From the NCBI RefSeq assembly GCF_040361335.1, contig NZ_APNM01000006.1, forward strand, positions 1-64,000: 64,000 nucleotides of DNA, read 5' to 3'. Of this stretch, positions 18,049-25,800 are shown piece by piece; the stretch's first letter is position 1, and every line of letters begins with the position of its first letter. The stretch comes from APNM01 sp040361335. GTDB taxonomy: Bacteria; Pseudomonadota; Gammaproteobacteria; Nevskiales; Salinisphaeraceae. The notes beneath the pieces are model-generated. The model had not been told where the DNA came from. It saw nothing but the letters and a program-made list of their open reading frames with translations, and searched no databases. Both the position numbers and the translations under genes were made by a program.

Positions 18049-18338
18049 ATCATTCCCCCGACATCGATCCGCCAGACCACCGCTACGGCGACCAGCGCGA
18101 GTAGCCCCGGTACCGCCCAGGCCCGGAGCACACTGCGCGCCCCGAAGGCGTACAGCCCCAGCGCCAGCCATATCAGGTAGGACCCGAGCATGGGCCAACC
18201 CACGGCCTCGGTCTTGGGCACGCCCGCGAAGGCCAGGAGCACGCCCGTCGCCGCCGCCAGCGAGGCGGCGGCCAGATAAGCCAACGGCAGCGCGGCGAAA
18301 GCGCGCAGGACCGCTTCCAGGACGGGGCGGCGTGACAT
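18045..18338 (-). CDS. DUF3649 small membrane protein
   Basis: This 97-aa protein has three predicted TM helices (AFAALPLAYLAAASLAAATG, GSYLIWLALGLYAFGA, VPGLLALVAVAVVW). Family DUF3649 is typically the first gene of DUF3649-PepSY-DUF3325 iron operons, exactly the order here. The ATG at 18338 is preferred; a GTG five codons earlier is possible. The stop overlaps the PepSY start (TTGA). A Fur-box-like site at 18382-18401 lies just upstream. Confidence 0.8.
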   Translation of the reverse strand: MSRRPVLEAVLRAFAALPLAYLAAASLAAATGVLLAFAGVPKTEAVGWPMLGSYLIWLALGLYAFGARSVLRAWAVPGLLALVAVAVVWRIDVGGMI

Positions 18339-18381
18339 CGGCGAATGGGGCACGGTGGCGTCGGCGAATGCAGGTTGCTTT

Positions 18382-18401
18382 TGCGAATGATAACGGTTTG
18401 C
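18382..18401 (-). promoter_or_regulatory. Fur-box-like operator of the DUF3649 operon
   Basis: TGCGAATGATAACGGTTTGC contains the GAATGATAA core of Fur boxes. It lies 43 nt upstream of the leftward DUF3649 ATG and about 130 nt from the divergent amidase. It resembles the box at 11276-11295. Confidence 0.55.
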
Positions 18402-18530
18402 AGAAAACCTTCAAGCGCCGCCCTCGGATGCGGTCGGGCCGTATCGTATAGTGAGCCTTTCCCGTTGCATGACGAGACCACCACGGGCGCGGACGCATCC
18501 GTCCGCGCCGTGCGCATTCGAGGGGGCCAC

Positions 18531-20006
18531 ATGACCGAGATTCACGAGCTGGGGGCGGCCGGGCTGGCGGCCGCGATCCGGGACAGGCGCATCGGCTGCC
18601 GCGAGGCCCTGGAGCACTACCTGGAGCGCGACGCGCGCCTGAACCCCGCGATCAACGCCATCGTCGCCCGCGACCCGGACGGGGCCCGCGCGCGGGCCGA
18701 CGCCGCCGACGCGGCGCTGGCGCGCGGCGAGACGACCGGCGCCCTGCACGGCGTGCCCATGACCATCAAGGACACCTACGAGGTCGCGGGCATGACCACG
18801 GTCTGCGGCGAACCCTCGCTGCGCGAGCATCGGCCCCGGCGCAACGCGGTCGCCGTCCAGCGCCTGATCGACGCCGGCGCCGTGGTCTTCGGCAAAACCA
18901 ACACGCCGCGCATGGCCCAGGACATCCAGACCTACAACAGGATATTCGGCACCACCGGCAATCCCTGGGACACGGCACGCACGCCGGGCGGCTCCTCCGG
19001 CGGCTCGGCCGCGGCCACTGCCGCCGGCCTCACCGCCCTGGAGCTGGGCAGCGACATCGGCGGTTCGATCCGGACCCCGGCCCACTGGTGCGGCGTGTAC
19101 GGCCACAAGCCCTCGCACGGCATCGTCCCGCTGGAGGGCCATATTCCGGGACCGCCGGGCACCGTGGCCGAGCCGGACCTGGCCGTCGGCGGCCCGCTCG
19201 CGCGCTCGGCGGCGGACCTGGCGCTGGCCTTCGACACGCTGGCGGGGCCGGACGCCATGCGCGGCAAGGGCTGGCGCCTGGCGCTGCCGCCCGCGCGGCG
19301 GGAGCGGCTGGCGGATTTCCGGGTGGCCTGCTGGTTCGACGACGCCTTCTGCCCGGTCGACGCCGACACCCGCCGCCTGCTGGAGCGCGCGGCCGCGGCC
19401 CTCGGCAACGCCGGCGCCCGGGTCGACAGCGCGCCGACACCGCCGGCCGCGCTGCGCGAGGAGTTCGAACTCTACGAGCGACTGCTGGACGCGGTGATCG
19501 GCGCCGGCCTGCCGGGCAAGCTCTACACGAAGGCGCGGCGCGGTGCGGCATTGATGCGGCTGCTCGGCCGCACCCGCCCGGCCACCCTCGGCGGCTTCCT
19601 GGACGCGGCCACCCAGCGCCACAAACAGTGGGCGGTCTGCCACGAGCGCCGCGAGCGGCGGCGGCGAGAGTGGGAACGCTTCTTCGGGGATCACGACGTG
19701 CTGCTGATGCCGGTGACCCCGACCCCGGCGATCCCGCACGCCCAGGACGGCAACCTGTTCTCGCGGCGCATCGACGTGGACGGCCGCGCCCGGCCCTACT
19801 TCGACCAGTTCGTGTGGATCGCCCCGGCCACCTCGGCGCTGCTGCCGGTCACGGTGGCGCCGCTGGGGACCACGCAAGCCGGACTACCCGTGGGCGTGCA
19901 GATCGTGGGCCCCTACCTGGAGGACCGCACCACCCTGGCCTTCGCGCGACTGCTGGCGGAGCACGTCGGCGGCTTCGTTGCACCGCCCGATTACAAGGAA
20001 GATTAA
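18531..20006 (+). CDS. Amidase-signature family hydrolase
   Basis: This 491-aa protein hydrolyses amide bonds. The Ser-cisSer-Lys triad is visible: Lys80 (MTIKDTY), Ser155/156 in TPGGSSGGSA and nucleophile Ser179 in GSDIGGSIRTPA. It has full length for the family and no signal peptide, so it is cytosolic. The ATG at 18531 follows GAGGGGG. Both GatA-type and aliphatic/aryl amidases share these motifs; no gatB or gatC is nearby, so a catabolic amidase is favoured. It is divergent from the iron operon, and a family A repeat begins right after its stop. Confidence 0.92.
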   Translation: MTEIHELGAAGLAAAIRDRRIGCREALEHYLERDARLNPAINAIVARDPDGARARADAADAALARGETTGALHGVPMTIKDTYEVAGMTTVCGEPSLREHRPRRNAVAVQRLIDAGAVVFGKTNTPRMAQDIQTYNRIFGTTGNPWDTARTPGGSSGGSAAATAAGLTALELGSDIGGSIRTPAHWCGVYGHKPSHGIVPLEGHIPGPPGTVAEPDLAVGGPLARSAADLALAFDTLAGPDAMRGKGWRLALPPARRERLADFRVACWFDDAFCPVDADTRRLLERAAAALGNAGARVDSAPTPPAALREEFELYERLLDAVIGAGLPGKLYTKARRGAALMRLLGRTRPATLGGFLDAATQRHKQWAVCHERRERRRREWERFFGDHDVLLMPVTPTPAIPHAQDGNLFSRRIDVDGRARPYFDQFVWIAPATSALLPVTVAPLGTTQAGLPVGVQIVGPYLEDRTTLAFARLLAEHVGGFVAPPDYKED

Positions 20007-20162
20007 CCACAGAGGCACAGGGACACAGGGCGGATTCGAAGCGGACGACCACGGGGCCACGAAGAAATCCGCACATGACATAGCAGGCGCAGCAGTCCCG
20101 TGCCCGCCGCAGTTTCATGATCTTGGCGTCCCTCTTCTCTGCGTCTCTGTGCCTCTGTGGTT
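20005..20162. repeat. Family A inverted repeat
   Basis: AACCACAGAGGCACAG on the left pairs with CTGTGCCTCTGTGGTT on the right. The core of about 120 bp is unlike the other copies. It lies between the convergent amidase and hsp20 genes, starting within the amidase stop codon. Confidence 0.85.
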
Positions 20163-20171
20163 CACACAAAC

Positions 20172-20197
20172 AAAAACGGGGCCCGAATGGGCCCCGT
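20172..20197 (-). terminator. Rho-independent terminator of hsp20
   Basis: The hairpin ACGGGGCCC-GAAT-GGGCCCCGT (20176-20197) is followed, reading leftward, by T5 (A run 20172-20176). It is 24 nt after the hsp20 stop. Confidence 0.85.
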
Positions 20198-20220
20198 CAT
20201 ATCCGGCTGCCGACGCCGCG

Positions 20221-20664
20221 TCAGGATTTGACCTCGATGCGCCGCGGCTTGCTTTCCGCCTTCTTCTTGATGGTCAGGCGGAGCACGCCGTTGTCGGCGC
20301 GGGCCTCCACGTTGTCGGCGTCGGCCGTGTCCGGCAGCGCGAAACGCCGCACGAACGAGCCGTAACTGCGCTCGATGTGGCGGGCGCCGCCCTCCTCGGT
20401 GCTCTTCTCGGTCCGGCGCTCGCCCTTGAGGGTGAGCACACCGTTCTCGAGGGTGACATCGATGTCCTTGGGATCGATCCCGGGGACATCCGCCTCGATA
20501 CGGTACTCGTCCGGCGTCTCGTGGACGTCCACGGCCGGCACCCACTGGGCGCTGCTCAGCGCCGGGTAATCGCCGAAATCGCCCCAGTCGCGGCCGAAGA
20601 GCCGGTTGATCTCACTGTTGAACTGCTGCAACAGGCTGTTGGGTTCATAACGCTGCAGTGCCAT
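20221..20664 (-). CDS. Small heat-shock protein, Hsp20/alpha-crystallin family
   Basis: This 147-aa holdase chaperone has an N-terminal LLQQFNSEINRLFG arm, an alpha-crystallin domain (WVPAVDVHETPDEYRIEADV to the GVLRLTIKK strand), and a short C-terminal tail with PRRIEVK, a variant of the I-x-I/V oligomerisation motif. The start follows AGGAGGTGA. A sigma32-like promoter is at 20712-20740 and a strong terminator follows the gene, so it is a monocistronic heat-shock gene. Confidence 0.95.
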   Translation of the reverse strand: MALQRYEPNSLLQQFNSEINRLFGRDWGDFGDYPALSSAQWVPAVDVHETPDEYRIEADVPGIDPKDIDVTLENGVLTLKGERRTEKSTEEGGARHIERSYGSFVRRFALPDTADADNVEARADNGVLRLTIKKKAESKPRRIEVKS

Positions 20665-20711
20665 GTCACATCACCTCCTGACATAACTGCTTGACCTCGT
20701 TCCGGGGTCTT

Positions 20712-20740
20712 AGATGCGGTCATGCCGGCGGTTTTCAAGA
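20712..20740 (-). promoter_or_regulatory. Sigma32-like promoter of hsp20
   Basis: CTTGAAA (20740-20734), a 13-nt spacer and CCGCATCT (20720-20713) closely match the heat-shock promoter consensus. The first eleven bases, CTTGAAAACCG, are identical to the element upstream of htpG. Confidence 0.65.
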
Positions 20741-20768
20741 TGGCGGGCGGCATATCCCGCGGCCGCGC

Positions 20769-21644
20769 TCAGGCGGCCGCCAGGAAGCTGTCGCTGGCGG
20801 CCACCGCGTCGCCGTCGTGGCGGTCGTATTCCTCGCGCCAGCGCTGGAAGGCCCGGGTCTCGCCCTTGTCCCAGGGGTGGTAGCCGGGCCGGTAGTAGCT
20901 GATGTAGTGGCGCATCATGCGGGCGTAGATGCCGCGCGGGCCGTACAGCCACCACAGCCCCTTGAGCCAGATGCGCCGGCGCTCGCGGCCGGAGAAGCCG
21001 TCCACCCGCAGCATGTGGCGCATGATCATGAGCACGTGGAACGGGAACGCCAGCGACAGGTTGATCATGGCCGCCACGCGGGTGAAATAGCCGGCCTTGG
21101 CCACCTTCTGCATCACGTCGTAGGCCACCGCCTTGTGCTCGATCTCCTCGATGGCGTGCCAGAAGTAGATCGCGCGGATACGCGGGTCCGCCTCCGCCAG
21201 CATCTCCGAATTCTCGAGCACGAAATGCGCCATCAGGGCGGTCATGTGCTCGGCCGCGGCGGTCTGGGCCAGTGTGAACTTGCGCGGGAAATACCGCCGG
21301 TACCAGTTAAGCACCTTCTTCTGCATGGCCTCCACTTCGGACACGTCCACGCCCTGGCGCTCCACCCGGCGGTTGAACTCGATGTGCACGCGGGTGTGCT
21401 GGGCCTCCTGGAAGGTGAAGTCCTTGACCTCGGCCTGGAGCTGCGGATCGTCGATGCGGTCGCGGTAATCGCGCACGCACTGGATGAAGAACTTCTCGCC
21501 CTCCGGGAACAGCAGCGACATGGCGTCGAAGAAACGCGTCTTGAACGGGTCGTTGCCGTACCAGAAGCGCGGGATGTCGTCGGACTGCAGGTGAAAGTCG
21601 AGATCCTGGCGCGGCACGATCTCGTGAGCGGCTTTCGCGGCCAT
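20769..21644 (-). CDS. Predicted metal-dependent hydrolase (PF10118 type)
   Basis: This 291-aa protein resembles the COG3687 metal-dependent hydrolase family. It is helical, with Glu/His pairs that could form a di-metal site (FQEAQHTRVH, AAAEHMTALM, WHAIEEIEHKAVAYD). One hydrophobic segment occurs around INLSLAFPFHVLMIM, so it may be membrane-associated. The ATG at 21644 follows AAGGAGGGG. It is downstream of the AraC regulator in the same direction (105 bp apart), a pairing that suggests control by it. The reaction is not known to me. Confidence 0.85.
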   Translation of the reverse strand: MAAKAAHEIVPRQDLDFHLQSDDIPRFWYGNDPFKTRFFDAMSLLFPEGEKFFIQCVRDYRDRIDDPQLQAEVKDFTFQEAQHTRVHIEFNRRVERQGVDVSEVEAMQKKVLNWYRRYFPRKFTLAQTAAAEHMTALMAHFVLENSEMLAEADPRIRAIYFWHAIEEIEHKAVAYDVMQKVAKAGYFTRVAAMINLSLAFPFHVLMIMRHMLRVDGFSGRERRRIWLKGLWWLYGPRGIYARMMRHYISYYRPGYHPWDKGETRAFQRWREEYDRHDGDAVAASDSFLAAA

Positions 21645-21749
21645 CGCTCCCCTCCTTGTCTTTATGTGTGGGAGCACAGTAGACCGGGCCGCGACCGCCT
21701 GCCTATGACGGCGGACGACGCCAGGGAACAATTCGCGACAATGCGCGGA

Positions 21750-22763
21750 TCAAACGCCCCGTCCCCGGGCGCGATAGGCACTGGGACTCATGCCGGTCCA
21801 GCGCCGGAAGGCGCGGGTGAAGCTGCGGCGGTCGGCGAAACCCAGGGCTTCGCTGATGGCCTCGATGTCGGCATCGGGCTCGTCCAGCCAGGCGGCGGCC
21901 CGGCGATACCGCGCGGCGTCCTGGACCGTGCCGAAGCTGCAACCCTCGTCGCGCAACCGCCGCTGGAGGGTGCGCGGGCCCAGTCCGAAGGCGGCCGCGG
22001 CCGCGTCCAGGCCGCCGGCGAGCAGGGCCGGATCGCGGGCGAGCGCGGCCGCCAACCGGTCGCCCAGGCCCTGACCGGTCAGGCGCGCCACCCGCTGTTC
22101 CACCAGCGCTTCGGCCTGGCGGTGCAGCGCCGGGAAGTCCCCCTCCAGCGGCCGGTCGAGCAGCTCGCGCGGAAACACCAGCTCGTCGCGCGGGCGCTCG
22201 AAATACACCGGCATGCGGAAAAAGCCGTGGTAACGCCCGGCGTGCGGCGGCGCCCGATGCCGGAAGTGCAGCGAGGTGAGCCGCACCTCCTCGCCCAGCA
22301 GCGAGCGGGCGAACTTGAGGATGGAGGCGAAGAAGATCTCCGCGTGGTACGGCTTGCCCGGCGTCGGCGCCTCGGGCGCCAGCCGCAGCACCAGCCGCGC
22401 CTCGTCGCCGATCTCGTCCATGCCGGCGTCGATCATCGGATTGACCAGGGCGGGAATCCATTCCAGCACGCGGGCGGCGTCGCGCAGCGACGAGCTGGTG
22501 GTCAGGTAGGTCTCCAGGTCCGGCAGGTATTCGAAGGCGAAGGTCTCGCCGACCACGAACGGGAAATGGTCATCGCCCGCGCGGGCGATGCAGTCCTCCA
22601 GCACCCGGTCGAGCGCCGACAGGGACACGGTGCGGTCCTCGAGCCGGGACAGGTCCAGCTCGATGCCGTGCGCCGCGAATATCGGCTTGACGTTGATCCC
22701 GCAGCGGGCCGCCGCCTTCACCCAGCTCGGCAGCACCACCGCGGGCACGCTCAGATCGTCCAT
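21750..22763 (-). CDS. AraC-family transcriptional regulator
   Basis: This 337-aa regulator has an N-terminal effector region of the arabinose-binding-like type (about 20-215) and a C-terminal AraC helix-turn-helix pair (about 235-335: LGPRTLQRRLRDEG and ISEALGFADRRSFTRAFRRWTGMSPSAYR). The start is ATG 22763 because the domain begins there, but it has no ribosome-binding site. The bases directly upstream are seven GATTGGT heptamers (reverse complement reads into the ATG). A longer in-frame reading from a GTG at 22859 translates the repeat as ITNHQSP units and is not supported. A short upstream frame at 22751-22828 overlaps the start. Confidence 0.9.
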   Translation of the reverse strand: MDDLSVPAVVLPSWVKAAARCGINVKPIFAAHGIELDLSRLEDRTVSLSALDRVLEDCIARAGDDHFPFVVGETFAFEYLPDLETYLTTSSSLRDAARVLEWIPALVNPMIDAGMDEIGDEARLVLRLAPEAPTPGKPYHAEIFFASILKFARSLLGEEVRLTSLHFRHRAPPHAGRYHGFFRMPVYFERPRDELVFPRELLDRPLEGDFPALHRQAEALVEQRVARLTGQGLGDRLAAALARDPALLAGGLDAAAAAFGLGPRTLQRRLRDEGCSFGTVQDAARYRRAAAWLDEPDADIEAISEALGFADRRSFTRAFRRWTGMSPSAYRARGRGV

Positions 22764-22828
22764 GATTGGTGATTGGTGATTGGTGATTGGTGATTGGTGA
22801 TTGGTGATTGGTGATTGGCAAAGAGCAT
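22751..22828 (-). CDS. Possible upstream ORF through the heptamer tract
   Basis: An ATG at 22828 with GGAAGAGGGGG upstream opens a 25-codon frame that reads through the heptamer repeat (NHQSPIT units) and stops at 22751, ten bases past the AraC-regulator ATG. It could couple translation, or, after gain of one heptamer or loss of two, fuse in frame to the regulator. It is speculative as a protein. Confidence 0.25.
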   Translation of the reverse strand: MLFANHQSPITNHQSPITNHQSWTI

Positions 22829-22874
22829 AACCCCCTCTTCCCAACGAATCACAAATCACGAATCACGGATCACG
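22763..22874. repeat. Family C repeat: (GATTGGT)7 tract plus inverted ATCACG half
   Basis: Seven perfect GATTGGT heptamers (22764-22812) and a partial eighth are followed, 30 nt on, by inverted units (AATCACAAATCACGAATCACGGATCACGG, ending near 22875). The tract abuts the regulator start codon on one side and reaches the stop region of the RND fusion gene on the other. Related units occur at 39679, 41121 and 62704. Confidence 0.9.
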
Positions 22875-25800
22875 GCGCTGTACGCTCAATCCAGTCACTG
22901 TTGCCCAGCGCCCCCTGCAGCCGCACCCAGGCGCGCACGCGGTCGTTGCGGGCGACCGCGGCCCGGGCCCGTTGCTCGGCCAGGTCCGCCTCGGCCTCCA
23001 GAACCTGGTCGACCGTGGCACGGCCGGCCTCGAAGCGGGCGCTGCGGGCGTCCAGCGTCGCGCGGGCGCTCTCCACGCCGGCGGCGGCCAGCTCGGCCAG
23101 CGCGGTGGCCGTCTCCAGCTCCGCCAGGGTCTGCTCGATCTGCACCCGCACGCCGCGCGCGAACGACAGGCGCTCGGCGCGCAGCGCCGCCAGCTTGGCC
23201 TCGGCGGCCGCCTTGCGCGCGCTGATCGCGCCGCCGGCGAAGGGCGTCCAGGTGATCTGCGCCTCGATCCGGCCCTCGCGGTCGGGGGCGAAGGAGTTGC
23301 CCTCGTTGTAGCGCAGGCTGGCCACCGCATCGAGGTTCGGTAACCGTTGCGCCCCGGCCGAACCCACGCGCAACTCCAGCTCGCGGATGCGCTCGTCCAG
23401 CGCCGCGAGATCGCGACGCGCCGCCAGGGCCTCGTCGAGCAGCGCCGGCACGTCGCGGGTGACCGGGCGCGGCTCGAAATCCAGGGGCGCCGGCGCGACG
23501 CGGCCGTCGCGGCCGACCGCGCGCGCCAGGCGCGCCCGGGCCAGGCGATAGTTCTCGCGCAGACGCACCTTGATCTGCTCGGCGCGTTGCCGCGCGAAGC
23601 GGACCTCGGCGCGGTCGCTGACCAGGGCCCGGCCGTTGTCCAGCAGGCGCTCGACCCGTTCGGCGCGGGCGTCGAGACCTTCCCGCAGGGCGGCGTTGGC
23701 CTCCAGGCGAGCCTCCAGGTCGAGCGCGTCCAGGTAGCGCGACACCGCGTCGATGGCGTTGGCCAGCCGTTCGCTGGCGGCGGTCGAGGCGGCGGCCTCG
23801 GCGGCGCGCTCGGCGGCCGGCGCGGTATAGAACTGCTGCGCCGGGTTGATCAGGGGCTGGCGCAGCTCGATCACGGCACCGGCCTTCTCGCGCTCGCCGG
23901 CGGCGAACGACTGCGGCGGCATCCCCGGCCCCAGCGACGGGATCTCGATCTCGCCCACCTCGTCGCTGCGGGACGCGAAGGCGTCCGCCTGCAACGAGGG
24001 ATAGCGACCGAGCCGCCGTTCGGCAGCGGCGTCGGCCGCGGCGGCCCGGGCCTCGAAGCCACCCACCTGCGAGTCCGGCTGGCGGGCGCCCAACACCGCC
24101 GCCTCCATGAGGCCGACCTCGTCGCCCGCTTGCGCCTCGACGGTCCCGGCGGGCCACAGCGCGCCGGCGACGATCGCGGCCGTCATCAGGACGGCCGTGG
24201 CCCCGGACGGCGCCGGCCGCCGGACGCCGAGCAGCAGCCGGCAGAGCGCCGGCAGCACCAGCAGGGTGAGCACCGCCGACGCGATCAGGCCGGTGATGAT
24301 GGTCCAGGCCATCGGCGGCCACAGGGTGGTGTCCGACAGCGCCAACGGCAGCAGGCCGGCGATGGTGGTGGCCGTGGTCAGCAGGATCGGCCGCGTACGC
24401 CGGCGCACGGCGTCGCGGACGGCCTGGACGATATCGGCGCCGTCCCGCAGCCGGTGGTCGACCACATCGATCAGCACGATGGCGTTGTTCACCACGATAC
24501 CCACCAGGGCGATGATGCCCTGCAGCGGCTGGAAGCCGAAGGGGATGCCCAACAGCAGCAGGCCCGGGATCACCCCGGCGACCGCGAACGGGATCGTGAG
24601 CAGCACCAGGCCCATGCGCCGGAAGGAGTTGAACTCCATCAGCAGGAAGAACAGCAACAGACCCGCGCCCAGCGGCGCGGCCTGCAGGATCGCGGTGTTG
24701 GCCTCCTGGGAGGCCTCGGCCTCGCCGCCGTACTCGATGCGTGTGCCCGGCGGCAGATCGAGACCGGCGATGGCGTCCTGGATCGGGGCCAGCACCTCGC
24801 TGAAGACGTAGCCGTCGGCCAGCTCGGCGGAGACCCGCGCCACCCGGTGCTGGTTGTAGTGGCGGATCGCGGCCGGCTGCATCTCCAGCCGCGCCGAGGC
24901 CACCTGATCCAGGGGGATGGGCTGGCCACCGTCACCGTAGACATTGACGGTCTCCAGCTCGGGCAGCGGGAAATACTCGCCCTGGGGGCTGCGCAGCCGA
25001 ATGGGGATGGGGTCCTCCTCGGCGCGGTACTGGCCCACGACGATGCCGTGCGTGCGTCCCAGAAGCGCCTGGGCCACGTCCTCGCGGGTCACGCCCAGGC
25101 GGCGGGCGGCGGCGTCGTGGACCGTGTAGACCACGCTGGGCGCGCCGGTGCCCAGGTCCTGGCGCACGTCGCGTGCGCCCGGCACCGTCAGGGCCTCGGC
25201 GAAGATGCGCTCGGTGGCCAGCGCCAGCCGCTCGGGATCGGGGTTGAATACCCGTACCTCGATGGGCGCGGTCACCGGCGGACCCTGCCGCAGGATGGAG
25301 GCGACCACCTCCACCCCCGGCAATTCCCGGCGCGCGAAACGGCGCGTCCACTCGATCAGGGCATGGTTCTCGGCGAGACTGCCGGTCTCGGCGATCAACC
25401 GGGCCCGGTGTGGCTCCTGCGGCCGGCGGGTCAGGTTGTAATAGAACGACGGCCCGGAGAAGCCGACGAAGCCGTGCACCTCGTTCACCGCGGGGTGGTC
25501 GTGCAACGCCCGCTCCATGCGCGCGGCCATCTTCTGGGTCGCCTCCAAATGGGTGCCCTCGGGCATCGACAGATCGATGACCACCTGGTTGCGGTCGGCG
25601 TTGGGGAAGAATTGCTGGTCGAGCCAGGCGCCGCTACTGAAGGCGCCGGCCAGGATCGCCGCCCCCAGGCACACCATCAGCCACGGCCGCGAGGTGGACA
25701 CCCGGCCGAGGCGGTCCGCCAGCCGGACCACCGGGGCGTCGGTCTCGCGTCGCCGGTCCTGCGGGCGCAGGAAGCGCCGCGCCACGATCGGGGTGAAGGT

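Noticed and set aside
22763..22859. An N-terminal extension of the AraC regulator reading ITNHQSP repeats from a GTG at 22859.
   Set aside because: It is a translation of the heptamer tract, unlike family members, and the conserved region starts at the ATG at 22763.
24184..24240. The TolC-like part as a separate gene starting at the internal ATG at 24186.
   Set aside because: No stop codon ends the RND part and no ribosome-binding site precedes the ATG. A sequencing error cannot be excluded, so it is listed as a check under the fusion.
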